Shown here: piece by piece, positions 23,240-34,765 of the stretch
Layout of the letters: each line of letters begins with the position of its first letter
Numbering within the stretch: the first letter of the stretch is position 1
Assembly (NCBI RefSeq): GCF_011386835.1
Contig: NC_088791.1
Location: forward strand, 128,254,943-128,318,942
DNA: 64,000 nucleotides
Reading direction: 5' to 3'
Origin: Chrysemys picta bellii
Taxonomy: Eukaryota > Chordata > Testudines > Emydidae
The notes under the pieces: model-generated
Seen by the model: the letters and a program-made list of their open reading frames with translations, nothing else
Told to the model about the DNA's origin: nothing
Databases searched by the model: none
Made by a program: the position numbers and the translations under genes

Positions 23240-25085
23240 GGTTATCAGAAATATCAGCCACATAAATGAACACGATTTGTTGGTGAAGAGTCAACACAGC
23301 TTTTGTAAAGGAAAACCGTGCCTCACTGATCTATTTAGAATTATTTCAGGGTGTCAACAAACATGTGGGCAAGGGGCAAACAAGTGGATATAGTGTACTT
23401 GGACTTTCAGAAAGCCTTTGACAAGGTCCCTCACCAAAGGCTCTTAAGCAAAGTAAGAGGATAAGAGGAAGTCCTCTCATGGATCAGTAACTGGTTAAAA
23501 CATAGGAAACAAAGGTTAGGAATACATTTTAATTTTTTTCAGTGAAGAAGGTCCCCCAAGGATCTGTACTGAGACCTGTACTGTTCCATGTACACGTACG
23601 TGATCTGGAAAAAGCAGTAAACAGTGAGGATGGCAAAGTTTTCAGATGATATAAAATTACTCAAGATAGTTAAGTCCAAATCAGACTGTGACGAGTTTCA
23701 AAGAGATCTCATAAAACTGGATGACTGGGCAGGAAAATGGCAAATGAAATTCAATGGTGATAAATGCAAACTAATGCACACTGGAAAACATAACCCCAAC
23801 TAAACATACAAAATGATGAGGTTTAAATTAGCTATTACCACTGAAGAAAGAGATCTTGGAGTCATTGTGAATAGTTCTCTGAAAACATATGCTCAGTGTC
23901 ACAGCAGTCAAAAAAGCTAACAGAATGTTAGCAACCATTAAGAAAGGGATATTTAATAAGACAGAAAATATCATAATGCTACTATATAAATCCATGGTAT
24001 TCCCACACCTTGAATACTGTTTGCAGTTCTGGTGACCCCATCTCAAAAAAGATATACCGTATATACTCGTTCATAAGCCGAATATTTTTGGTAAAAAAGT
24101 GACGCATCAAAGAGCTGGGGTCGGCTTATAAATGGGTCTACATCCAAATTTGATGATTTTAAACTCTATGGAATCATTGAATTGAATATCTAATATATTG
24201 TCATTTTGTTTACCTGGAGCGTCTGGAGGCACGGAGCCCCACAGCTCCTATTGGCTGGGAACGGCAAACCACAGACACTGGGAGCTGAGGGGCTCCATGC
24301 CTGCAGATGCTCCAAGTAAACAAAATGTCCCGACCCGCCAGCAGCTTACCCTGATGGGCCGGGAGCCAAAGTTTGCCAACCCCTGAAATATAGGGTCGGC
24401 TTATGAATGGGTCATATGGTTTTTGCTATCTTTACCTAACCATCTTGGAGGGTCGGCTTATAAACGAATGGGCTAATGAATGAGTAATACAATTGGAAAA
24501 AGTACAAAGAAGAGTAACAAAAATGTTTAGGGATATGGAACAGCTTCCATATGAGCAGAGATTAAAACAACTGGGCCTGTTTGGCTTGGAAAAGAGACAA
24601 CTGAGAGGGGGATATGATAGAGGTCTATAAAATCATAAATAGTGTGGAGAAGGTGAATAGGGAAGTGTTATTTACCCCTTCACATAACACAAGAACCAGG
24701 GGTCACCCAATTAAATTAATAGGTAGCAGGTTTAAAACAAACAAAGGAAAGTACTTCTTCACACATCACATAGTCAAACTGTGGAACTTGTTGCCAGTGG
24801 ATGTTATGAAGGCCAAAAGTATAACTGGGTTAAAAAAAGAATTAGCTAAGCTCATGGAGCTTCAATGGTTATTAGCCAAGATGGTCAGATACGTAACCCA
24901 TGTTCCGGATGTCCCTAAACCTTTGACTGCTAGAAGCTGGGGCTAGATGAAAGGGGATAGATTACCCGACAAATTGCTTTGTTCTTTTCACTCCTTCTGA
25001 AGCATCTGGCACCAGCCACTGTCAGAAGACAGGTTATTTGGCTAGATGGACCCAGTATAGCCTCTTTTATGTTTGTATGTTATTT
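23240..25085 (+). mobile_element. CR1 LINE, 5'-truncated, reverse-transcriptase part to 3' end
   Basis: Broken plus-strand frames carry CR1 reverse-transcriptase blocks: YLDFQKAFDKVPHQRLL near 23394-23445, a weakened FADD box reading FSDD near 23640, and downstream LDDWAGKWQMKFN. The last intact piece is a 110-codon frame (24614-24946) beginning [17 protein letters not shown], standard for the CR1 C-terminus. The 3' end shows AGAAGCTGGGGCTAGA, CACTGTCAGAAGACAGG, GGCTAGATGGACCCAGTATAG and ends in TTTATGTTTGTATG-type repeats. Stops and frameshifts make it a dead copy. A composite DNA transposon (24055-24490) splits it. Confidence 0.93.
24055..24490. mobile_element. Composite TA-type DNA transposon inserted in CR1
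   Basis: The left end CCGTATATACTCGTTCATAA and the right end, which inversely reads like TACTCATTCATTAGCC, are imperfect inverted repeats. The phrase GGTCGGCTTATAAA or a variant recurs three times. The CR1 target reads AAAAAAGATATA on the left and AATTGGAAAAAGTAC on the right, so the insertion is at a TA. The middle (about 24205-24386) is GC-rich and ends GCCAAAGTTTGCCAACCCCTG, which matches the terminal part of a separate turtle hAT family. I infer that this family captured a hAT end before spreading. The 62-codon frame at 24198-24386 is a by-product. Confidence 0.75.
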
Positions 25086-26419
25086 GAAACATGACCGACA
25101 CGTGTAAATGTCAGCTCTCTGCTCATGTCCACTTGGGTAACATGAATCACGAAGGGGATGAATCTCTTCTTAAAACAAAACTAAAACATTACTCAAGATA
25201 GTTAAGAAAGACAAGAAACAAAAGAACAGTGTTACTTTATTTCACTGGAAGATACAATAGTGAGGATTTGGATATTTAAGATGATTAATTTTGCATTTTG
25301 TCACAAAACCAAAACCTTTCATTCTATGAGATTATACGTAGAGTGTCACGGATGAAAGGACCCAAATGAATAAAAGAATGTTGTCAACATATAATCGTAG
25401 CGTGTTATCCAACCCTGACGTTCAAAGCGCCTAGATGTTGAAGCTTTGTATTTTATTTGCACCAGCAATCTGATTGTTAAAACCAAGAAGAGAAGTGATA
25501 GTGGTTGGGTATCCCTGACAAACATCACACTGAAGATCAAATGACTGTTAAATTATTGCTAGCGTGCGAGCTGGGTACCCTAATGCAGATTGTTGTCACT
25601 GCATCTTTACCCAACTAGTGAAACTAGAGCTAAATTAGAGCTCCCTTCAAAGGCATTCTGTTGGGGGGCCCTCCTCATCCACTTAGCTGCAGTGACCAAT
25701 ATTCATTATGAAACCTTCTCTCCCCACCTGCCCTCAATTCTTTCACATGGTAGGATAAAGCTATAACAAGAAGGGTAGGGGAGTAGTAGAAGGAGGTTTC
25801 CTGGAAAACAAGTGGGGGAGAATCTGTGAGGTAGCCACAACTGGGCCACCAAAAAAAGTGATACCCTCATTTACTGGGGGCTCAATTTATTGTCTTCATA
25901 TGCTCCAAGCAGCTCGATCCTGTCCAGTGCCACATCTTGTGCAGGGCCAAGCAGCTAGTCCTGCACAAGATGTGGCAACGGAAGAGAAACAGTAAACATT
26001 ATTCTGACATGTCAACCTATTACTGGCAGGGTGCACACCAGGTATCCAGGAGGCGCCGTGATTGCAGATTTTGCAACCTTTTCTGAACTGGATCTGCCAA
26101 AACCAAAAATAAAAACTCTCAATTGATCTGGTCAGATTTTGTTTTTAGAAAAAGTAGCATATGCTGTTGATGACACACTTCAGTTTATCAGCAAAATGAT
26201 TTCTAAGGGTAAAATTTGGATCTATTATCATAGGCACTAAACTCTTTAGTCATGAGGACTCTGCTATAGCCAGTAGCTTTACACTTCTTTAGGTGTTTTG
26301 GTAAATTACCTTCCAAAAGAATTCCTTATTTGAATGGAATTGCAGTGCATCTTTGTAGGTGCTGCTGTCTAGGGCCTATTGGGTTGTCATAATTTTTTAA
26401 AGAATCATTTGGGGATCAA
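25086..26419. other. Unique DNA with one strong hairpin
   Basis: Apart from the stem-loop at 25928-25977, nothing is recognised. The 64-codon minus-strand frame at 25346-25540 lacks motifs. Confidence 0.45.
25928..25977. repeat. Perfect 18-bp stem-loop
   Basis: TGCCACATCTTGTGCAGG (25928-25945) pairs exactly with CCTGCACAAGATGTGGCA (25960-25977) around a 14-base loop. Pairing does not extend further out, so it is shorter than a normal pre-miRNA. It may be a small foldback or a local inverted duplication. Confidence 0.75.
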
Positions 26420-26424
26420 TTCTG

Positions 26425-26665
26425 TAAGGAAAGCTGAGAGATGATTACCATCTTGTAGGATAAGGCCCTCAGTTTGGATATGACTTCCACACTGCTTCAC
26501 TGTATCATGACAGAATGTACTCCATTATCACTAAGCCAGCTCTGGCTTATCTCCAGTCAAAGGGATTCCACAACTTCCTTTCGCAGCTTATTCCATTATC
26601 CAGTTATTCTTCTGGTAACAGCATTTTCCCCAATAGTTAACAGAAATATTCCCTACAGCAGTAAA
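26425..26665 (-). mobile_element. Old CR1 LINE 3' fragment
   Basis: On the plus strand, CAAAGGGATTCCACAACTTCC, then GCAGCTTATTCCATTATCC, then TTCTTCTGGTAACAGCATTTTCCCC follow the reversed CR1 3' region (its conserved GATTCCACAACTTCC / TTATTCCA / TTTTCC order). It is diverged, 5'-truncated and non-coding. Confidence 0.6.
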
Positions 26666-29600
26666 ACTCTTACTATTTGTGGTTGTTACTGAGGGTTATA
26701 GTCAGCTTCTTGTTAGGAACTTTTTGGGAAAAAATAATATAGATATGATGCCAGATCTTAGCACATATATAATCTGTGCAAAACACAGGTCAAGTGGGTT
26801 TTGCAAAGATGACTTAAAACTCACTTTTCCACTCCCGCAATCCACATTCTGCACTGTGTTGGTCCCCCCATGAGGCAGCTCTAAAGTAATCCTGGCTGCA
26901 ACATCCCCAATGTAAAATGCAGACAAGAAAGTATAGTAAGAGCCCTACATTGGCTTTGTGCCGGTTTAAGGCCATAGTACACCAGCTATGCAGTGCAAAG
27001 CAGTGGCATCTATATCAGAGAATCTGGTCCATAAAGATTAACTGTCTGCTAGTATGTATTTTCCTTAACATTGAGCCTTTAATAAAGAGGGCTATCTCCT
27101 CTCAGCCTGCCTTAGAAAAGGGGCATTTTGGATATGTTTTTAAAAGGGTAGGTTTAGACACTTTATAGTTGTTCCAGAACCCTGCCTGGATTGCAATTCT
27201 TACTGCTCTTGTGTGGCTTGTAAATTCTTTGAACACTTTCTTCCTGAGGTGTCCTATCGAGAACTGTAATAAATGTCATGACTGATAATACACATAACAA
27301 GAAGAGCAAGGAAGAAAGGTATCTTGTGGATATGGGGACCTCATGGATGTGGGATCTCTGATGCCTTTTGATGAAATTCATATGCAGGACATCTTGTAGA
27401 CTGTGAGTAAATTGTTTAAATTGTGGGAAGGGTCCTAAAGAATCCACGCTTTTGCTGAAGTTTGAATGCAGGTTTTATTTCTGACATGAATGTGAAATTG
27501 GCACGATCACACAGACCACTCCCCTTCTACAGGCAACCACACAACATCACTGCGCCAATGGTTAAATGAAAATATTCATCAAATGCATAGTGCACTTTTA
27601 GCCTTTTTTTAGATGCTGAAAATGTTGTTTAGCATCTGGAAATGAGGAGATCAGCACTATGTGACCAGCCAGCTGTTTTTGGATTGTCAGCAAATGCGCC
27701 GCAGATCAGCAGTGTATCTAGCTTCAGTAGCTCACAGAAGGATGGACATAATCTGGTAGTCCACCTGCAGCATACATTGCCCCGTTCTGTACAGTCCAGG
27801 AATAAGCAAATGTCTAGCCTGCCTTTTTCGTCTTTTGTACCCGGGACAGTTGAGAGAGAATTGGCACATGAATTACCACATCCCCTGAATTGAGATTATT
27901 GAGGAGATTGTCTACAGACACCAACAGCAAGGAGGGTTGGGGTTCAGGGCGGGGAGGGAATCACACAATAGTACCGTCACTGAAGTTTTCCAGAATATTG
28001 ACTCTACTGGAATACTAGGCAGTCCTTAAATCTTACTTATATAGTATTGCCATTGACTTCAGTGGGACTATTTGGTTGACTGGGGATTGCAAGATTGTGC
28101 ACAAAGTTTCCATATTGTTGGGTTTTAGTATAAATCTCTGTTTTACCTTTTATGAGTTCTATCTGAACACTGTGCCTTCTCCACTGAGGAGTGGACTATA
28201 CTCCACCTTGTGAAGTCTTTGTTGTGATAAAACAAGTACCATACCTTGGTACAGGATCTCTCATTTCTGAACTGCAAAAGGCTTGATTCTAACTTGTTCA
28301 GTAGGGACTGGTCAAGAAAGTTGTAACCTTGTTAAAAATTCCACCTCCAAGAGAAAGGGCTTGATTTTTTTTAACCAAGCTTCAGTCCACTCTAATTTCG
28401 TGAATGCAATTTTGCAAATAATTGTGCCTACAGTTCACTATGAGTGCAATTGGAACCCTTCTAATTACCTGATCTATGGGCATAATTATTTGCAGACTCT
28501 GAATTGCACTAGTAACATTAAAGAGCATTGCTGGAAATCAGGACCCATCTCTTGGCCATTATAAATTGTATATCTGTGCCACTTATTCCACAGTACAACA
28601 CATAAGGATCTGAGTATCTTTCTGATCATTATAATATCCTACTTATTAAGAAAAACTTAAAACAACATTCATCATGGTGAGGGGCTAGTTTCTCTGTAGT
28701 TAAGGTTGAACCTAGCTTCCTATTATAAGCCCACTTTTAGCCTTGCTCCATAATTTCAATTGCCAGATGTTTGTTCAGCAGAGGTTTTGTTTTGTTTTTT
28801 AAGTTTTAGGCAAATTGGACCAACATGTTTGCGCTTTTTGGAAAAAAAAAAAAAAAAAAGTCTGTTTTTTGGCACATTGTATTTTCACAATGGTTTATCC
28901 TAACAACTTCATGTTTGTTTTATTCCAGTGGTCCTTGTGAGGAGTAGTGCAAGTGAAGTGTTGGTTATTCATTTATTCATGTATTAACTGACGTTTTCAC
29001 ATATGTAACAAATTTGGATGACCCAACAGCACCCTAACACCCCACTTCAGGCAGGTACATACTTTCTAATGATTCCTTCTTATAAACAAGGAAAAAATTC
29101 ACAGCTCTGAATCTGTGAAGCAACTAAGCTCAGCTGGAGGGAATGAAGGGGAGCTCTGTTTCTATGGAGTTTTAGGCTCTGCTCCTGGAAAGCAACTGGT
29201 CTTTTTTTCAGACCTTAGGTCCTCCATTAGAGCACAATTTCCCCTCAGCATAATTTCCCCGCAGATCCATCTCTCTCTTGTAGAGTTCAGGTGCTCCTCA
29301 GGGGCATGAGTAATAGGGAGACAGATTGTCTCCTGCAGAGCTGAGGAGCCCTGCAGGAGAAGGAGAAATAGAAATTGCTAGATGATTTGACAGATTTAAA
29401 CAAAGCCTCTGGAAATTCCCAGGCAAAAAAAATTATCTGCAGTCAAGATTGAGAGACTTTGTCACTTTTACTTAAGCAAACTCTCTTGGAAATAACTCTG
29501 CAGTTTTCTTGAACATAATTTTCAGAAAGCCTAGGAATTCAACGTTAAGGTTCCACTTTAAAAAAATATAGAATATTTCAAAAGTTTTATAAGTCTTTGT

Positions 29601-31030
29601 TTAGCTCATCAAAACAATCTGAAGTTTGCCCCATGGTGCCATCCAGACAATAATCAGACACTGTGAGGTATCTTAATCTATCCATCACACATGTTCAACT
29701 CATCAGTAGGCTGATGACTACTTAAAGCTGTTAGAAAAAGCTCTTGGATACAATACCAACAAAATTTCTGTCGTTGTTACAAGGAACAGAGAAGTGATGA
29801 AGAATGGATGATAGCCTAAATGGATGTAGTTAACATGGTTTGGGTAATCGTAACTCTGTATTTGCCCATTTACAAATGTGTTTGGGGACTCTTTAAAATG
29901 GAATCTCAGCTTTGAATTTCCAGGCTTTCCAGTGTCTGTGTATTTCTTGATCAAATTACTGTGCTACAGTACATTTTTGTTCAAGAACATGATAGATTCT
30001 TTCAGCCTTAACTGCAAGGTAATGAAGGGTATTTTTTTTCTGTACTAGGAATAGAATTGGGTTGTGTCTCCATTATCATTTTTAGTTACCTTAATTATTT
30101 TAGTTTATGCCTTTCAGTTATTGGCGCAGTAGCTAAAACAGATATGCCCTGGTTCTTTTCTCAAAGTATGTGCTTTTGCCTACTATGGCCAGGTACTGTG
30201 GTTTTAGTTGTTTTGTTTTTCTTTTAATGAGGGATTGATGCAATTTTCTTATTTGAACAAACACAAGTAAGTTATTTAATTTCATAGACAAAACATCTGA
30301 GGTTTTCCAGTCCCTAGCTCTCGCCTCGAAGAGAGCCTTTCTCTCAGCAAACCTAAAGCAAAACCTGCCATCTCACCAGCTCCATTGAAATCACTTAGCA
30401 AGGCTGCAAAAAGTAGTGTACATGTTGTTTTGAGTTAGTAGGCACCTGTCTACCACATTTTTAAAGGACACGGCACTATTTTTTATCTGAATCTATACTG
30501 ACATTTAAAATGTGTTATCCTGTATTATATTTAGGGTGCTAACACATGACTACACTAGTCATAGATGATATTTGTTAAAAACTGGTTTACAAAACCCACT
30601 CTGAAAATCAGGCTTCCTTAAAATGTCTCAGTCAGGCATCCAAAATTTCCAGTCACCAAGGTCATCAGATTTTGAAATCTACTCAGGCTAAAACAAAAAA
30701 TGAATTAAAAAATTATTTCAGTCATTACAACGGATCCTGAGTTCTTATGCCAAATTTTGTTATTTTAAAGTCATATATTTCTAACTTATAAATGTTTTAG
30801 TGTAAAAGACTCATGCAGACCGTCAGGGAACCAACGGAGTGACTCTACAGGGGAAGCAATGAAGCTGATTATACACAAAGTGCAGTCAAATGCACAAAGT
30901 TGAAAACTGAACAAATAGCAAAATATTTTTCTATTCACTTTCTTATACAGTGTACCTACGTATTAGTTTTAACAATAGTAGATAAGAAAAATTCTCATAG
31001 AAGTGTGTTTAAATGGTGTCTCTTTAACAT
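26666..31030. other. Mostly unique DNA, no gene recognised
   Basis: It contains an A run (28842-28859) and scattered half-copies of old repeats, for example GAAAATCAGGCTTCCTTAAAATGTCTCA near 30602-30630, which resembles the foldback at 40472-40640. Open frames of 64-94 codons (26917-27168, 27163-27447 minus, 27642-27893, 28283-28564) show no domain, and each is overlapped by frames on the other strand. Confidence 0.45.
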
Positions 31031-31036
31031 ATTGAC

Positions 31037-31187
31037 AGGTTTCAGAGTAGCAGCCGTGTTAGTCTGTATCAGCAAAAAGAACGAGGAGTACTTGTGGCAC
31101 TTTAGAGACTAACAAATTAATAAATAAATTTATAAATAAATAAATGTGTTAGTCTCTAAGGTGCCACAAGTACTCCTCATTCTTTTA
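31037..31187. mobile_element. Foldback element, GTTTCAGAGTAGCAGCCGTG family, copy 1
   Basis: The left part reads GGTTTCAGAGTAGCAGCCGTG, TTAGTCTGTATCAGCAAAAAG. It continues into AGGAGTACTTGTGGCACTTT, AGAGACTAACA, then an AAAT/TAAA-rich spacer (about 31110-31145), then the inverse TGTTAGTCTCTAAGGTGCCA, CAAGTACTCCTCATTCTTTT. The first half is the standard end of a very common turtle repeat; here it is folded back on itself. A related copy is at 33749-33874. Confidence 0.85.
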
Positions 31188-31227
31188 ACATAGTTGCCTA
31201 GATCTAGCTGTTAAAGGGTCAGTTATA

Positions 31228-32002
31228 TACTCCTGGGGGAATTCTGCACCAAAAATTTAAAAAATCTGCACACAATATTTTAAAATTCTGCAAATTGTAT
31301 TTGTCAAAATAACACTATATAATCATGCCAGTTTCAATTATTTTGGTAATTTATTTCAAAACACCTGTCAGCAAGTATGTCTGTAACAATACAGACACAC
31401 ACAAAAATTCCTCCAGGAGTAGAGAGTTAAAGAAACCACTATGACAACCCAGTTCCTGTTTCTCTGCCCCCTTTCCCCCCCCAGCCCAGGTGGGGTGGGG
31501 CAGACATTCAAACCCGTTCTCCTCAGAGCCCAGCCATGCCCCCCCAGCCCAGGCACTCATACCCCCTTCCCTCCCCAGAGCCCAGCCATGGGCCCCCCCT
31601 CAGCCCAGACACTCACACCCCTCCCCCCCAGAGCCCAGCCATGCCCTTCCCCCAGACCAGATACTCACATGCCCTTCACCCCCCCTCCCGGAGCCCAGGG
31701 ATCCAGAGGGAGAAACAGCTTGATGGGGGGACCTGGGCTTGCACGGAGTTTCCTGCATGTTGCCCTCTCCTTCCCTCAGGGTGTTCTGGAACTGCAGCTG
31801 CTGGGAACTCTCCAGTTCTCTCCTCCTCCCCCCAGCCTTGTCTTCTATTTGTGAGCTGGGCTCTGCTGGGTCCAGCAACCCCTAGTGGCAGTCAACATCT
31901 CTGCAGCCCATTTCGGTGGGAGGGAAAGGAAATTCTGCATGCACAACATTAATTTCTGCAAAATTCTGCATTGCGCAGTGGCACAGAATTCCCACAGGAG
32001 TA
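31228..32002. mobile_element. Non-autonomous DNA transposon with internal GC-rich minisatellite
   Basis: It starts TACTCCTGGGGGAATTCTGC and ends GCACAGAATTCCCACAGGAG plus TA, giving terminal inverted repeats of about 20 bp with a few mismatches. Flanks CAGTTATA and TACTTATA (31220-31227, and 32001-32008 if the last TA is counted in the duplication) agree at six of eight bases. AATTCTGCA words recur near both ends. The interior (31460-31700) is a C-rich tandem repeat of about 55-60 bp with AGAGCCCAGCCATG as the anchor. Overlapping proline-rich open frames of 77-138 codons arise only from this repeat. Confidence 0.8.
31465..31700. repeat. C-rich minisatellite, about four units
   Basis: Units carry CAGAGCCCAGCCATG followed by C runs and CAGRCACTCAYAC-like text; anchors fall near 31525, 31577, 31630 and a worn one near 31690. 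The units differ by indels in the C tracts. It lies wholly inside the transposon described for 31228-32002. Confidence 0.75.
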
Positions 32003-32448
32003 CTTATAACAGTTAAAGCAGTGGAAGGTGTTGAAAGTTAAGAAAATGCACTTTATATTTAATTCACAAATAACTTTGGAAAACCCTGATTCTTTGTACC
32101 AAAGAGTTATCACATAGCACTGCTGTTTGACTTTTGATAGTGCTTTAAAAGCTACTTAAAACCTAAAAGTATGTGAAAAAAGCAAATAAACCACAGCATA
32201 ATCAGTATATGGTGCTAAACTATCAATCTGGGTTGCATATTATGACTGAAATGCAGCTGATCTCACGAGGAAAATATTTGTGAATAAATTATGATGTAAT
32301 TCACGGGGAGGGGGAAATCATTAGATTATTTGATGAATACCTTTTGGACATCGATAAGAGCTGACCAGATATGAAAAATGCATTTACAAATAAACTCTTT
32401 GCAACAATTATTTCAACCAGCTCTAGACTGAAGATTTGCTCTCTTAAA

Positions 32449-32518
32449 ACCTGATCCAATTTCTGTTGAAGGAAGTGGAAGGACTCCCACTGACTTCACA
32501 GGGAGTTGGATCAGGCTT
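32449..32518. repeat. Short palindromic dispersed repeat, copy 4
   Basis: ACCTGATCCAATTTCTGTTG and the inverse GGGAGTTGGATCAGGC enclose GAAGTGGAAGGACTCCCACTGACTTC. The plan is the same as at 4403-4470. Confidence 0.65.
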
Positions 32519-32541
32519 CTGAGCTGCATGTGTATACACAT

Positions 32542-33448
32542 TGTGATGGGTTCTCCCCCGGGGTGACACCTGGAACTGGGATACCAGTGAGCGCCTGATC
32601 CACCAGCTAGGGCTCCCTCTCACTGTACTGCTGTGACAAGCTGCAAAGCCCTCTAGCCTACACTTTCACCAGTATACATACAGGTAGGGACACACCCAAC
32701 TGCAGTTACATGCTGGCTCTCTGACCAGTCTCTGCATAGGAAGGCTACAGTTAAGGCAACTCCCAGCTCCCCAGGCGCACACCCCCTCTGGAGTATAAAC
32801 CCAAAATTATAACATCTTGCACTGCACAGATAACTGTACAGCGTAAGCTCATAAAATTCATTCCCTCACTCAATGTGGAGAGGAATATGCAACAGCATTT
32901 GCCCCGAGTTATGATTCCCACACATTTCACTCCAAACTCACTGGTTTAGGTAAAACAAAAACAAGTTTATTAATTACAAAAGATAGATTATAAGTGATAG
33001 CAAACAGATCAAAGCAGCTTACCTAGCAAATAAACAAAAAAATGCAAACTAAACTTAATATACTAAATAGATTGGATATGAATAGCAGATTTTCACCCTA
33101 AGAGATGATACAAGCAGGCTGCAGATTCTTAAGGGGCAAGATGCACGTTTTTACAGCTTGGAATCCTTAGGTGTCTCATTCACAGGCTAAAAATCCCTTT
33201 GTGCATAGAAATATTGAAACACTTGTATAGTGATACAGAAGGAAATTAAACATGAGGAAAAAAAATAATCTGTTGTGGCCTGATGTTTTCAGGCAGTAAG
33301 CAGGGGCATAAAGGAGCAAAGTTTGCAGCCCTGTGAATGAAAAGGGGGCATGTCCATTTCAGGTGTAGGTGGAACCAGGAACCACTAAAGCTGGCAAGAT
33401 ACTCCTTCAAGTCCCCCTGGATGTCTCAGGCCATTAACTTCCACAGCA
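32542..33448 (-). mobile_element. LTR of an endogenous retrovirus-like element, minus strand
   Basis: The plus-strand left end is TGTGATGGGTTCTCCCCC, so on the minus strand the unit ends ACCCATCACA, as LTRs end in CA. A minus-strand AATAAA (TTTATT at about 32967-32972) is followed by a long downstream segment that would be R/U5. The interior (AAGATAGATTATAAGTGATAG, AATAGATTGGATATGAATAGC, CAAGCAGGCTGCAGATTC) matches a dispersed turtle LTR I recall. The outer edge near 33448 is approximate and I found no convincing flanking duplication. No internal genes are attached, so it is a solo or truncated LTR. Confidence 0.6.
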
Positions 33449-33748
33449 ACCCTCTCTTTTTTTATTCCCATTTTATTCTATAAAGATGTGGGTCATTTGT
33501 TCTTGCTGTCGAAATGTTGCCACCCAAATAAAACCAGGCAAACAGGATTTCTGGAAAATTAAATATAGTATTTGTCTTGGTAACCTGCTGGTGGATAAAG
33601 TGTTTCAACTCAGAACATCCATTAATAAATGTGAAAATTTAGCTGGAATAAATCATGGGTTATACAATTTGTCACATGGAGATTATAAGGAGACTTCAAT
33701 TAATGATGTACATTAAAAGTGAACTCTAAAAAAGTCTTTCAATTTAAA

Positions 33749-33874
33749 AAAAAGAACAGGAGTACTTGTGGCACCTTAGAGACTAACAAATTTAAATTTG
33801 TTAGTCTCTAAGGTGCCACAAGTACTCCTGTTCTTTTTGCGGATACAGACTAACACGGCTGCTACTCTGAAACC
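33749..33874. mobile_element. Foldback element, copy 2, with a perfect 90-bp palindrome
   Basis: Bases 33749-33838 form an exact palindrome (two 45-base arms, no spacer, centred on AAATTTAAATTT). The element then ends with GCGGATACAGACTAACACGG, CTGCTACTCTGAAACC, the reverse of the common family start seen at 31037. The 12-mer TTTCAATTTAAA flanks the unit on both sides (33737-33748 and 33875-33886). Beyond that, GTGAACTCTAAAAAAGTC is also present on both sides (33719 and 33887). Confidence 0.9.
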
Positions 33875-33886
33875 TTTCAATTTAAA

Positions 33887-34667
33887 GTGAACTCTAAAAA
33901 AGTCTTTCACTATTTAAAATTACGAAGTAATGCAGTTGCCAATAAAACCTTTACATTTTTACCTTTGCAAGTATTTAATATTACCCCAGTATTCGTGGTA
34001 TTTATTATAGCAACATTAATTCCTAGCAAAGATAAAATTGTAAAGAATTTAATGGTGACCCCTGTACATTTAGCATTGTGCATACATTCAGAGTTTGTGT
34101 CTGAGGAAATATAATTAGGAATTATTTGATAGCTTTCAAGAAGAGCAATAATTCTAAAACTGAAAGTGCTGATGTAGCTCCCATTTGGAAGCCCAGTTAA
34201 AATTAATTAATTTTTTTCTCCAAAAATGGAAATGCTAAGTTCAAATACTAGTATTATTTAATGAACTAACTGTGCTGTGACACTGGACTAGACTTCATGC
34301 TTTCTTTGAATTAATTTGATTTCCAAAGTATTAAAGTTAATATAAAAGGAAAATATTAAGGGTAGGATATTTAATGGAAAGAGGGGAAAATAAAACTGAT
34401 GTCAAAACTGTGTATTATATGACAGAGATGGCACAATATGAAATAGAAAAATATTGCATGTGGGAAAACTCAGCACATAGTGCACTTGTCCTCCCTGAAT
34501 CTGCTTCAGAATGAATATATTTGTCTTTATTTTGGTTCTTGGAGAGTGGAAAAATATTCTTAGAATCTTAGATTGGGCTTTTGGCTGAAATGTGGTACAT
34601 CGGTAATTTATAGGCTGAAATCCTGACTCCATTGAAGTTAGTGGAACCAGGATTTCACCCAGAGATT
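33887..34667. other. AT-rich unique DNA
   Basis: No gene is seen. The 75-codon plus-strand frame at 33887-34114 and the 91-codon minus-strand frame at 34402-34677 have no recognisable features. A small inverted pair (GAAATCCTGACTCCATTG, and GGAACCAGGATTTCACCC) lies near 34618-34660. Confidence 0.45.
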
Positions 34668-34765
34668 TTAAGGCCATGAGGGACCACTATAATCATCTAC
34701 TCTGAGCTTCTCCATAACACAGGGCAGAGTATTTCACCCAATGATTCCTGATATCTAATATGTCC
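34668..34765 (-). mobile_element. CR1 LINE 3' fragment, short
   Basis: AAGGCCATGAGGGACCACTA, TAATCATCTACTCTGAGCTTC, CATAACACAGGGCAGAG, CACCCAATGATTCCTGAT follow the reversed CR1 consensus order known in sauropsids. It is short, non-coding and 5'-truncated. Confidence 0.75.

Noticed and set aside
31441..31952. Overlapping proline-rich open frames up to 138 codons
   Set aside because: All come from a C-rich minisatellite within a non-autonomous transposon; three frames are open at once, which is typical of low-complexity DNA.
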